This document shows positions 9,263 to 18,819 of a stretch of 64,000 nt of DNA, piece after piece (the first letter of the stretch is position 1; each line of letters opens with the position of its first letter). The stretch is taken from positions 992,001 to 1,056,000 of the forward strand of contig JAZGUH010000261.1 of NCBI GenBank assembly GCA_037893225.1. The letters run 5' to 3'. A program made the translations under genes and the position numbers. The notes beneath the pieces are model-generated. The model worked only from the letters and a program-made list of their open reading frames with translations, ran no database searches and had not been told where the DNA came from. The stretch comes from Hippasteria phrygiana. Taxonomy: Eukaryota > Echinodermata > Asteroidea > Valvatida > Goniasteridae.

Positions 9263-10549
9263 TGCCCCCTAGGGCCTGCAGGGACTCATCAATGCGGGGC
9301 AATGGGAAGGAATTCTTGGCTGTTACTGTGTTCAGTCTCCTATAGTCGATACAAAGGCGTATTGATTTGTCCCTCTTCCGCACAACCACAATTGGGGAGG
9401 CCCAGGGACTGACACTCTCACGGACTATCCCAGCATCTACTAGCTCCTGTACATGTCTTCTTACTTCCTGATATTGTGATGGGGGCAATGAGCGATATCG
9501 CTGTCGAATTGGGGCAGAGTCGCCTGTGTCGATTGTGTGTTTGACTGTGTCGGAGAAACCAAGATCTTGATCATGTCGGGAGAAGATGTCCCGATTTTTC
9601 TCCAACAGCCTTTCAAACTTCGTCTTCTCCTCTGCAGTTAGATGAGCGTCCACCTCAAAGTCACCCGCCTGTAAGTCCTTGCTGTCAGAGGTTGTAGTAG
9701 CTGAGCAGAAGGTGGTCTGGACCCCAGGAAGGTTGGAATAAGTCTGGTTATCCTCCACCCCTGGCCTCACAAGCTCTGCATGGTGCAGCGATCCAATACA
9801 GGCGTGACTTGGGACGATGATGTCATTTTTGCTGTCGTTCGTCAATGCTACCAGGAACCTGCCTCCGGATACTGACACAAGGCACCGTCCGATTTGCAGG
9901 GAAGCAGGTAGGTTTGCTGCTCCATCTGGCTCCAAGATGGCTTGGTACACCATGTTATCCGGTTGGGTGTTTGCCTGTAGCACAACCGTCTCTCCCTGTG
10001 GGACCACTATGGCACATCCTCTTGGTAAGTAGGCTCGGCTTATTACACCTTCCACGGCTGCAAATTTAAGTCTCTTCTCTGCGGCTGCCAATGCTCTCAC
10101 CCAAGCTGGGTGTGGGGCATCCATGCGAAGCCGCTCCAAGTATTTCGCGTTGTCGTCTCCGATTAGGCGACTCCAGCACTCTCCCAGGATATTCATTCCC
10201 AGGATACATGGCGGAGCAGTGGATGCTGAGGCTCTTCTCTCCTTAATAACCAATATCAGTCGGCCGGGTATCTCGGTACCAAGCACTGTCACGTCCGTCT
10301 CGAAGCAGCCAATGTACGGTATATCTGAACCATCTGCGGAGAGTAGGCGGAAATAGTCCGGAATTGTCTTCATTTCGAAGCCATTTCCACTCAGGTACTG
10401 ATTGTAGTATGACTCTGACACAGTGGTGACCATCGAACCAATATCCAGCAGGCACTGAACAGGGTGCTGACCCTCACCCAGTAAGACACTTACTAAATAA
10501 CAGCCGGAGACGGCCTTGTCAAGAAATTGTGGATCTAATGAGCCATGCC
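9252..10549 (-). pseudogene. Gypsy-1 aspartic protease and N-terminal half of RT
   Basis: The frame opens upstream of the first ATG (10433) and includes LLDIGSMVTT, the aspartic-protease active site with Ile in place of the usual Thr of DTG. A linker follows, then RT fingers: DTGDSAPIRQRYRSLPP, VQELVDAGIVRES, SPWASPIVVVRKRDKSIRLC and DYRRLNTVTAKNSFPLPR. It stops at GGKVL through a one-base shift. The changed protease triad and the shift mean the copy is dead. It overlaps the gag end slightly, as often seen in this superfamily. Confidence 0.88.
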
Positions 10550-11360
10550 TCTCCCCTCCAGTGGTCTGGCTCCCGACAACTGGGGGCGGGTGTTTTCCTG
10601 CTGATGGCCTTCATTAGATTGTGGTCGTCTGGCGTAGTGTGGATGTTGTCCAGTTGGCGCCCTCTGACGGGGCAGTGGGCAGTTGCGGGCAAAATGCCCT
10701 GGCCCACCACAATTGAAACACAATACAGCTGGTGGCACTTGTGGAGGGGCGGCCGGCGAAAAACTGCTATCGTAGTGCGTGGGCGGCTTGTATCCACCTG
10801 GGAATGGAGCGTTCCAGTCTCTGGGGCCCTGTGCTGGCCCCATGGTTGCTTGCACGGGCATCGGCTTCAGATTCAAGGCCTCGATTGCCTTCTCCAGCCG
10901 CTCCACTTTCCGCTCCAACTGAACGAGCGCGAGTTGTTGTCCACATGCACTGTTGCAATCGCCCCTTGCTTGGCAGACTTTGGGTCACGTGCACCCTCTC
11001 TCTCCTCTCTCTTGATTGTCCAGTTCTTCAGATCAGTGAAAACCATCTCCGGACAGCAATCCAAGAGATCACGGCATGAGTGTTGGAGCCCCTCCCCCTC
11101 GAGTCCATCCACAAACTGCTCTTTGGGATCAGGATGCTGGTAAATCTTCTTATCCTTCTTCTGCAGCCGCAGGAACAACCGTTGTAAGGCAACAGAGAAT
11201 TCCCGTACGCTTTTCCCTGGTCGCTGGTGGCGTTCAAGAAGCCTGCGCTGTAGCTCTCCGCTGGTGAGGCATTCACCGTAGGAGTCCTGAAGCAGACGTG
11301 GAGGGTTGACAACGGAAGTCGGCCCTTGTTCAGTGTGAGCTGAATTGGTTTGTCCTCCAC
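10535..11360 (-). pseudogene. Gypsy-1 Gag with CCHC zinc knuckle
   Basis: Three overlapping minus-strand pieces together resemble a Ty3/gypsy Gag. The first begins EDKPIQLTLNKGRLPLSTL, the second carries the capsid-like FVDGLEGEG and KNWTIKREER, and the third has a coiled segment (ERKVERLEKAIEALNLK), a Pro/Gly-rich linker and one nucleocapsid knuckle CFNCGGPGHFARNC (CX2CX4HX4C). At least two frameshifts (near 10925 and 11170) break it. The third piece ends at a stop just before the protease frame. Confidence 0.8.
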
Positions 11361-12463
11361 GACGAAACCACTGTCACCCGCCTCGGTCTATGTTTACGGA
11401 CAGCCAATCCCACTTCTGACACTTGTAGGAATAGACCACTGGGGGTATGTACGACTATTATTTTATAGAAACCACACAGTGGATTCGGAATTGGCTGTTT
11501 GTTGGAACGGAATGGTCAGGCCAACAACACGAGACGGGCAGACAGTGTTTTATTACAAACAACATACAGGAGAAAAAGAGATAATATAACAAAATAAGTG
11601 AGGAATCCAAATAAAATAACATTAATCCTACGACACTTTCACAATTTACACAAGCTAATTCACCCCAGAATGGACAGTAATGTCGCCACCCAGGCAAACC
11701 TAAAATCACCAGAACACTGGGGCAGGAACACTAGGTGGACTAGGGGAAGTCAACTCCCAGTTCCCCTGAGTCAGCATGATACATGTACACTTTCATGAAT
11801 AATAAAAGTATCAACTCAGCCCCAGTAATCTACCATGATACCACAATATCTAGCATGATAGACCTTCATGCAATATAGAATACGACACATTCCAAAACCT
11901 GTGACAGCTGTAGGTTTGGGAAGATTGAGGGCGCTCTTTACGACACCACAAAATCTGGCAAAAATCCTATAATTTTGATTGTGCTGCCATAGCATAAGTA
12001 ATGAAAATGCCTAACACAACCCAGTAGACATAAAGATCCCAAAGAGGCACACTTTATGCAAGACACTCTTAGCCTACATGTACATTAACAATCAATACAT
12101 GCTGCCGGCCCATATTAAAGCACAGCGATCTATGGGGCCGCCATCTTTGCTAAAATTCAACGATATGAAACTGGTGATTAAAACATCCCCACTACTAGCC
12201 CCACCAGTGTGGCTGGCGGATTTGACATCGGGATGATCCTTAGCCACACGTCCTACCCATATGTTTGTGTGGTGAGAACTTCAACAATTCGTGCGGTGGG
12301 GTAGCGCTATGTGGACAGCGTTTTTAACGGTCTGGTTGTGTTCTCTGCCTTCTTAACTATTCCAGACTGCTAACGGCTAGTCATCTTACTCACCATTTTT
12401 CGAAATATTGGCCATTAAACTTCGGCTCCATAGTCTTGCGTGCAAACGATTTCAACCGGTGGT
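11361..12463 (-). other. Gypsy-1 upstream flank; possible primer-binding site, no LTR confirmed
   Basis: No coding domains are present. On the minus strand 11671-11688 reads tggcgacattactgtcca, a TGGCGAC-type sequence often found as a tRNA primer-binding site just inside a 5' LTR. The base context (…cctggg before it) lacks the expected terminal CA, and no matching 3' LTR exists past 5221. The site and any LTR at about 11690-12000 are therefore only candidates. The rest is plain AT-rich sequence. Confidence 0.3.
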
Positions 12464-12665
12464 AGCCATTTTGATATGACCACATGACCCAAGTATATGA
12501 CGTCACTGGGTTCGTTGCCGACGGCTGTTCGATGAGAGCACAGCTTATCACGAAATTCGCGCGAGATGTTCCACTGAAATCGTGATAAGCTAGCTGTGCT
12601 CTCATCAAACAGCCGTCGGCAAGCCGTTTCGAACCCAGTGACGTCATTATAAAATGGCTGATACC
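12464..12665. mobile_element. Short inverted-repeat element (about 200 bp) with TGACGTCA sites
   Basis: The two halves are inverted complements: the left starts ggtagccattttgata and the right ends with tataaaatggctgatacc. Matching inner blocks are gccgacggctgttcgatga and tcatcaaacagccgtcggc, plus tgacgtcactgggttcg on both arms. The centre is a short asymmetric loop near 12555-12585. It could extrude as a hairpin of about 90 bp. It joins directly to a single copy of the TGACGTCA satellite family. Confidence 0.7.
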
Positions 12666-13456
12666 CTACATTATGACGTCATCACGACACATGTTGGCCT
12701 GTGTCAAGATTGGAGTCGATTTGAACATTTTAAGAGTACAATGAAATTTGAAACATTAAAAAATTCTAAAATCAGCCGATGACGTCATTATGACGTCACT
12801 TCGGCATTTGCATGCCAGTGACAATATCTGCCTACCCACCAATTTTCGTGACGATCGGACCTACCCTTATATGTGTTTCAAAAATGTATATTTTTGATGA
12901 CGTCATCATGACGTCACACATTTTGTACATTTATATGTAAGTGTGTTTGATCTAACAAACCTATTAATTGTTTTTTCGAAATTGGCATGTTCTGTTGTCG
13001 AGATATGGCTTTAAAGGTTCAAAAACTGAAAAATTACTTTAAAATCGTATGATGACGTCATCGTGACGTCACATCAATTTTCATCTATAACACAAGCCGG
13101 TCTAACAACAAACCAAGTTTGAGCTCAATCAGACCTACAGTTGTCTAGATATGGGCCCTTCAAAAATGCACCTTTAAGATGACGTCACGTGACCCCTGAT
13201 GACGTCATCCTGACGTCTATGTTCGGGACACGTCTTCACTGTGAGGTCTTCATCTATGTTTTATGGGACTACGACTTTGTTTTCTATTAAAAGTACATCT
13301 AGGAAGGAAACGTGTACAAAGTCTATGGGATCGGGTACCCAAAAAGAAAAAAGAAAAAAGAAAAAAATTTGAACAAAAACAAAGGATATTACGCAACTTT
13401 GCGAAAAAACGAAAATCAGAACAATAAAGGCTTTTCCGAAAAATTATGGAAAAGCC
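12666..13456. repeat. Solitary copy of the TGACGTCA (CRE) satellite family with terminal hairpin
   Basis: It holds repeated gatgacgtcat and atgacgtcac motifs spaced 100-150 bp apart and sentences such as gtgtacaaagtctatgggat. A purine-rich aaaaaagaaaaaag tract follows, and it ends with a stem-loop (ggcttttcc ... ggaaaagcc). This order is the same as at the end of units in the 27-39 kb array. Because it stands alone here and abuts copy 3 of the composite repeat, it shows the family also exists as a dispersed element. Confidence 0.8.
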
Positions 13457-14535
13457 AATTATCTGAAACTGAGAAACTTGCTTTGTGAAAGGGTCTCAAC
13501 TTCGTTCCCACTCCTACATCTGTGACATAAATACCTTCAACTAAAGAATGGGAATTGCATTCCTTATGCATAACACACAATCAAAAAATCATCCCTTAAA
13601 ACCTACATCCGAAACACCTGGCAGCCACCAAATTTATTAAACTTGCCCACACGGAGCTAAGAAATCGGCAAAACAACAAATAGGTATCCGGCACAATAAA
13701 CCTTAAAAACAACCCCGATATCGTAGTCAAAGAGGCATGCATAGGCGTATAGCCAGCGGGGGGGGGGGGGGGGGGGGGGTATTTCACCCCAAAATTTCAC
13801 CAACAAAATCAAAACCCTGCCCTCTATCTACGACATACCTGTTGGTTTTTAATCTCGCAAAATAGGTTGGTAAGTCCAATAACTTCAAAGTGGATTTTGT
13901 TCTCTTATAGGAACGGGGCCCGTAATTACACAATCGCCGCAACATGAAAATGATTTCCTTCATGCTGCTGGCCTTAGTGTGCCCTCACTGGAAATTATAG
14001 TGCCCCATGTTCCCCCACTGAAAATGTTAGTGCCTCCATGTCCCCACTGTAAAATGTTAGACCCCCCCCCCCCGTGCATAGGCGTAGCAAGGTCATTTTT
14101 TTTTATTGGGGGGGGGGGGGGGTAGACGTGAAAAGGGGCACTCGATATTTTGGGGCACAGGGGGCACTAACATTTTTCAGTGGTGGAACAGGGGGCACTA
14201 ACATAATAATAAAATTACAAAAAAACAAAATACATATAGATATTTAAATACAATTCAGACAAAGAACCAATAAAAAAGAAAAAACACATTAAGAATCAAA
14301 TTAGGCCTACAATACATTGATTAATTATGGAATCAATCAAAGTTGTATCATGAATTGTATAGGCCTAAGATACTGTATTTAAATTGAATGCAGAATTTGC
14401 GAATTTGAATTATAACAAATGAAGAAAAACATTCAGGCCTTGTCACAATGACAAATCAATTTGCTGCTAAATAGATTGCACATTCTTAATAATCGGCCAA
14501 GCATACGTCAAACCGAAAGGCTAATTACGCATTTA
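13457..14535. repeat. Composite repeat copy 3 (lacks the tRNA foldback)
   Basis: It matches 592-1380 (retroelement stump motif KGLNFVPTPTSV, G-runs at 13758-13779 and 14107-14122, the accctgccctctatctacg block). It then jumps to the sequence found at 1893-1975 and 4400-4520. The block corresponding to 1437-1892 (foldback plus tRNA-like) is replaced by about 75 unrelated bases. It is the useful comparison copy for calling that block an insertion. Confidence 0.8.
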
Positions 14536-15599
14536 TGTATTTATGTGTCTCGACAACAAAACAAACTTGCGCGAGTACTATTGTTTGTGTGGGTTTAGGA
14601 GTCCATTTATTATATATCTTATTATAATCATACAATTTAATATTTTAACTTAATGTATTAAATAAACTATGCTCAAGTCGATACTCAGTTTCTTTAAATT
14701 TAAGTTTCACAAGGCCGCTTACAATTTTCTTGCGGCTGACTCGTAAGAGCCGTCGACCTGGCATAGTTAAAATTGAACAGCTTTTCAATTTCTTCATAAA
14801 TATTCCCGTTACTAAACTTAACCAACTTGACTTTTGGATTAATAAATTCTGACAATTATTTCTAGCTTCAACAGTTTAAATCTAAGGTGAACTTCACCCT
14901 TCTACAATTAAGCAACTTTAAAGGAATAATTCGGTACTTGTGGCAGCCTTGTGCCATATAGTTATTTTCATATTACATTTCTTTATCCAAGATATCTTAC
15001 GAGAATAATTAATGAATTACACGTCAGAAATACATCGTAATCACCTTGATAACGAATACAAAGAATCAATGGGCTGGGCGAAAACCCCGCGAAAAACCTT
15101 CACGGGGAAAAACACGGGAACATTCCCATCCGGCTCCAAACTATTTGGCAACCAAGTTAACCAACTCCGTACGTCAGCTTAAAAACGAATCAATTGAATA
15201 AACTGCATGGAAACGTCACGAAGCGACGATAACCATACAGACGAAATTATGGTGGTGGGGAAGGGAGGTGGAAGCTGAGTAATATTTAGAGAGTGTGTCA
15301 CTGACGACAGCCAAGAAAGAATTGTGGCCTACCATGGTAGGCTACTTCGCCAGCTAGATTTCTTGAACGATTACATAACTGTTCTTTATTGTTATTGCCA
15401 AGGACTGAAAACCCACACAACGAGGCAATGCATTCAGCTATGTGGGTTACCTAACCCACAGCGGGAGGACACTAATTATGCACAACTAGTGTTAATCAAA
15501 TTTGCACCTGGCGGACCTTACGCCCTGTGAACCATTCCCTATTCACTGCATGCTCCAATCGCAATATCGACACGCTTTTCATAAATCAGATTAAATGTT
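14536..15599. other. Unidentified ~1.06-kb insertion splitting composite copy 3
   Basis: The 4400-4877 sequence is continuous in copy 2 but interrupted here between 'ctaattacgcattt' and 'gtaatcgttgaaat', so this block was inserted. It is AT-rich on the left, and near 15060-15540 more GC-balanced with a 68-codon plus frame (15324-15530) that shows no domain I recognise. No clear terminal repeats or target duplication were seen. It may be a fragment of an LTR or non-LTR element. Confidence 0.5.
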
Positions 15600-16330
15600 T
15601 AATCTCTATTTGTAATCGTTGAAATAAAACGTTATGCACATTCATTTATTTGAATGATACAAAATAAAATCGAATGCTAGTTTTTACGAAAATGAAACCC
15701 GGATATACGTCGTTATCAAAATCAGCGCGAGAAATTCAAGTTTTAAAAATTCAAATGCACATTTTGGAAAATCGTTAGGTAAAACCTATATTAACTCGTT
15801 GCACCATACCAGACTTATACATTAAAAGGACTAGACCTTCCTGATTCTCTTGGAATTATGCATTCCTCCAATCCTCATGAACTAAGTATTGCTTCCATGT
15901 GACTCACATGGTCTAGTGGTTAAGTCATGTACTCTCAAATGCAGTAGTTGTGGGTTCGATCGTGGGTTCGAATCCAACCCGAAAAAATTACTCCTGTAGA
16001 ATGCCATGGCCCGGTAGTTACGGTGTTCGACTCATGTGCGATGGTGCGTGGGTTCGAACCCTGCCAAGAACATGGTGTTTTGTGCCCTTGGGAAAGACAC
16101 TTAAGTATAATTTCCTCTCTCCACCCAGGAGTATAAATGGGTACCTGAGAGGGTCGAGGCCAATTGAGCGCTGATATCGGCTGCCGCGTGGTCCAGGGCC
16201 TGATGAACGGGGTAATTGTGAAGCGCTTTGAGATCGTTGATACGATGGAAAGCGCTATATATAAAGCATAACAATTATTATTTTGAAGAATTAGTTACGC
16301 GCGTAAAGTTTTTGCCATACAGCTAGTGTG
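15600..16330. repeat. Composite copy 3, remaining part (interrupted by SINE)
   Basis: Bases 15600-15897 continue the 4530-4830 sequence with about 10 per cent change, and 16284-16330 resume it (gaagaattagttacgcgcgtaaagt) after the SINE. No coding potential. Confidence 0.75.
15898..16283 (+). mobile_element. tRNA-derived SINE with two tandem tRNA-like heads
   Basis: It is about 385 bp. The first head has an A-box tggtctagtgg and B-box ggttcgaatcc (15965-15975). A second head has B-box ggttcgaaccc at 16051-16061. The body has the 'tttgtgcccttgggaaagac' stretch and 'gcgctttgaga', and the tail is 'gcgctatatataaagc' followed by attattatttt, a layout common in marine-invertebrate SINEs. Boundaries come from comparison with the uninterrupted copy near 4820-4850. 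No clean target duplication was visible. Confidence 0.85.
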
Positions 16331-17130
16331 AGTCAAAAAACTATACACTTTTAAAATTGGCCATAGTTTTATTCTGTAGCAATATAGATAAGATATTTTC
16401 ATATGTACTTTTAGAGTACCGGTAACTCTTCCTGCTTCTTTTGGTGACATTTTTACTGGATTAGTTTTCATGCATGACTGCACAGGAGACAATTAAGGGG
16501 ATCGGGTGAAATCTTAATTGCGCCAACTGGTCAGGGCTAGATAAGAAAAAAAAACAATTTAAAAGAACACAACCATTGTCTAACAAAGAGACAAAAAATA
16601 TTTTCATTAGCTGTTAAACCTCGTGTTTATTTAAAACATTTAAATTAAATTAAAAAGGCAATTAAATTCCACGGTGTCTTAGTCCTCAACATGCCCACCA
16701 TCTCGTTCAATGCACAGCTGGGCTCGGCGCATCATTCCTGCAACAGCACGGCGAATCATTTCCCTGTCTTGTCTGAGAATGTCAATTCCACGAGTTATCC
16801 TTTCCTGGAGGTCATCCAGATTTGCTGGAGGAGTGGTGAAAACCCGAAATTTCAGATATCCCCATAAAAAGTAGTCAAAAGGGGTCAGATCAGGAGATCT
16901 TGGGGGGCCACTCCACCGGTTGATTCAAGGCAATGATACCAGTTGGCGCAACTCACATTTCACCAGATCCCCTTAATTGTCTCCTGTGCAGTCATGCATG
17001 AAAACTAATCCAGTAAAAATGTCATCAAAAGAAGCAGGAAGAGTTACTCTAAAAGTACATATGAAAATATCTTGTCTACATTGCTACAGAATAAAACTAT
17101 GGCCAATTATGAATGTGTATAGTTTTTTTT
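16331..17130. mobile_element. Deleted Tc1/mariner-type element with ~200-bp inverted repeats
   Basis: The left arm (about 16334-16532, starting at aaaaaactatacac) and right arm (about 16932-17128) are inverted complements with roughly 10 per cent mismatch. They enclose about 400 bp holding the end of a transposase gene. The arms include the paired blocks gacaattaaggggatc and gccaactgg. Comparison with the 4860-4880 sequence shows the block is absent there. The interior is too short for a full transposase, so this is a deletion derivative. Confidence 0.75.
16679..16965 (-). pseudogene. C-terminal fragment of a Tc1/mariner (DDE_3) transposase
   Basis: The minus frame reads RSPDLTPFDYFLWGYLK, the conserved block with the third catalytic acid of the IS630-Tc1-mariner superfamily. 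It continues through LDDLQERI and RRAQLCIERDGGHVED to a TAA at 16679-16681. A one-base change in a C-run near 16915 shifts the frame to the preceding segment (ALNQPVEWPP). The first two catalytic Asp regions and the DNA-binding domain are missing, so it is inactive. Confidence 0.8.
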
Positions 17131-17836
17131 AGAACGGGGCTACGTCTGTAAGGGCGCCCCCTATTTCCACCAGTCTGAGGCGACGGCACGACGCGACGGC
17201 TCGACGCGACGGCTCGAAGGCACGACGCGACGGCACGACGCGACGGCACAACGCGATGGCGCGACGAGACGGCGCGACGCGACGGCGCGACGCGACGGCA
17301 CGACAGGGCGCGACGGCAGGACGCGACGGCAGGACGCGACGGCAGGACGCGACGGCAGGACGCGACGGCAGGACGCGACGGCAGGACACGACGGCAGGAC
17401 GCGATGGCAGACGCACGGCACGACGCGACGGCACGACGCGACGGCAGGCATACTGCATAAAAGTAGCATAGAAACAGGCGACTCCACGTCGTGACGTCGC
17501 GTCGTGCTGTCGGGGCGACGGCACGACGGGACGCAACGCAATTTTGTCGTCTATAGAATTCCATATTAAAGTAGCATGGGAGCAGGCGACGCCACAACGC
17601 GACGGCACGACGCGACGGTGACGTCGTGCCGTCGCGCGTCGTGCCGTCGCGCGTCGTGCCGTCGCGCGTCGTGCCGTCGCGCGTCGTGCCGTCGCGCGTC
17701 GTGCCGTCGCGCGTCGTGCCGTCGCGCGTCGTGCCGTCGCGCGTCGTGCCGTCGCGCGTCGTGCCGTCGCGCGTCGTGCCGTCGGGGCGAAGGCACGACG
17801 CGACGCAATTTTGTCGTCTATGGAATTCCATACTAA
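17131..17836. repeat. CpG-dense minisatellite with opposed halves
   Basis: After the same opening as 4877 (aacggggctacgtctg), the left half is degenerate 13-15 bp units (cgacggcaggacg, cgacggcacgacg). The right half (17626-17784) is ten perfect copies of the 15-mer gtgccgtcgcgcgtc plus a partial unit, essentially the reverse complement of the left-half motif. The two halves could pair. The 15-bp unit has five CpG and is a multiple of three, so all frames stay open; the long Arg-rich open frames here are not genes. The spacer holds a repeated ttttgtcgtctat/gaattccat block. Confidence 0.9.
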
Positions 17837-18000
17837 CGGCTGCGGACCCAAGTAACACTGCCACACATGCGACGCGTAAATGGCAGCAATGGAATTCCAT
17901 ACATCTGTCACCGAATGAAATTATTCTTACCATGCACTGCATGAATGTTAAACATTCATTATTTGTTTTATACAACACCTAAATAAATCCTCGTCGGATT

Positions 18001-18819
18001 TATGGCATGTCAAACCATGGAGGAAGGATCCCCCAAACGTTGCAATATTCGATAATCTACGTATTTTTCAAATATATATTTGCGATGTTTGTCATTATGT
18101 GCGATGTTAAAATATAATGTGCGATGTTTGTCATTATATGTGCGATGTTCAAATTTATATGTGCGATGTTCAAATTTATATGTGCGATGTTTTGTCATAT
18201 GTGCGATGTTTGTCATTATATATGCGATGTTCAAATGTATGTATGCAATGTTTGTTATTATATGTACGATGTTCAAATATATATTATATTCGAAAACGGA
18301 ATAGTGGGATATAGTATGGTTTCCAGACCGAAATAGTATGAATATTCCTAATAAGTTACATCAGGGACCAGACTACTTAGGACGGTCTATCTGTTGCACT
18401 GACCTAGCCGAAGCTAGCCCGCGATTAATTCAGCCCGCGATTCGCAATAGGGCCCGCGATTCGCCCGATCAGAGCAGCCGCATATTAAAAACTAGAATCC
18501 ATTCGACAAAAGGAGTTTTTTTTCATGAAATCGCTGGATTCAGGCAACGAATTGTTAAGAAAATGTCAAGAAATTACATACAAATTTTGCATGAAATTTC
18601 AGAATAGGTATGAGCAAAGCTGTACGTGTTATACTTAACATTGTTTTATGGGTCTTTTTTTAATGAAATAATTAGTCGTTTCGCTAGGGCCCATTTCAAA
18701 GTGTTCTCTACACCAATTCCTTTCGGCTCAGCACAATAGCTTCTGTTTGAAAAAAAGTGTACCGCACATGTTTTTAAAAATTCATATTTTTCTTTCATAT
18801 TCATAATTGCCACCTTCCT
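18001..18819. repeat. Partial arm of the foldback family (direct copy)
   Basis: It begins tatggcatgtcaaac, the terminus of the complete element at 18820. It contains an array of gtgcgatgttcaaatttat-type units (about 18080-18275), followed by the cgaaaacggaat ... gggaccagactacttag block and the 'gggcccatttcaaag' block, ending at ccttcctg. It is the same orientation as the left arm of the next element and stops where that begins. It is either an older copy hit by a second insertion or a duplicated arm. Confidence 0.8.

Noticed and set aside
11361..12000. A complete 5' LTR for gypsy-1
   Set aside because: No matching sequence was found beyond the integrase end, and terminal TG/CA could not be placed.
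17097..17978. A 293-codon minus frame and several overlapping Arg/Asp/Thr-rich frames
   Set aside because: They are produced by 13-15 bp units; the 15-mer keeps every frame open on both strands, and the peptides are simple repeats.
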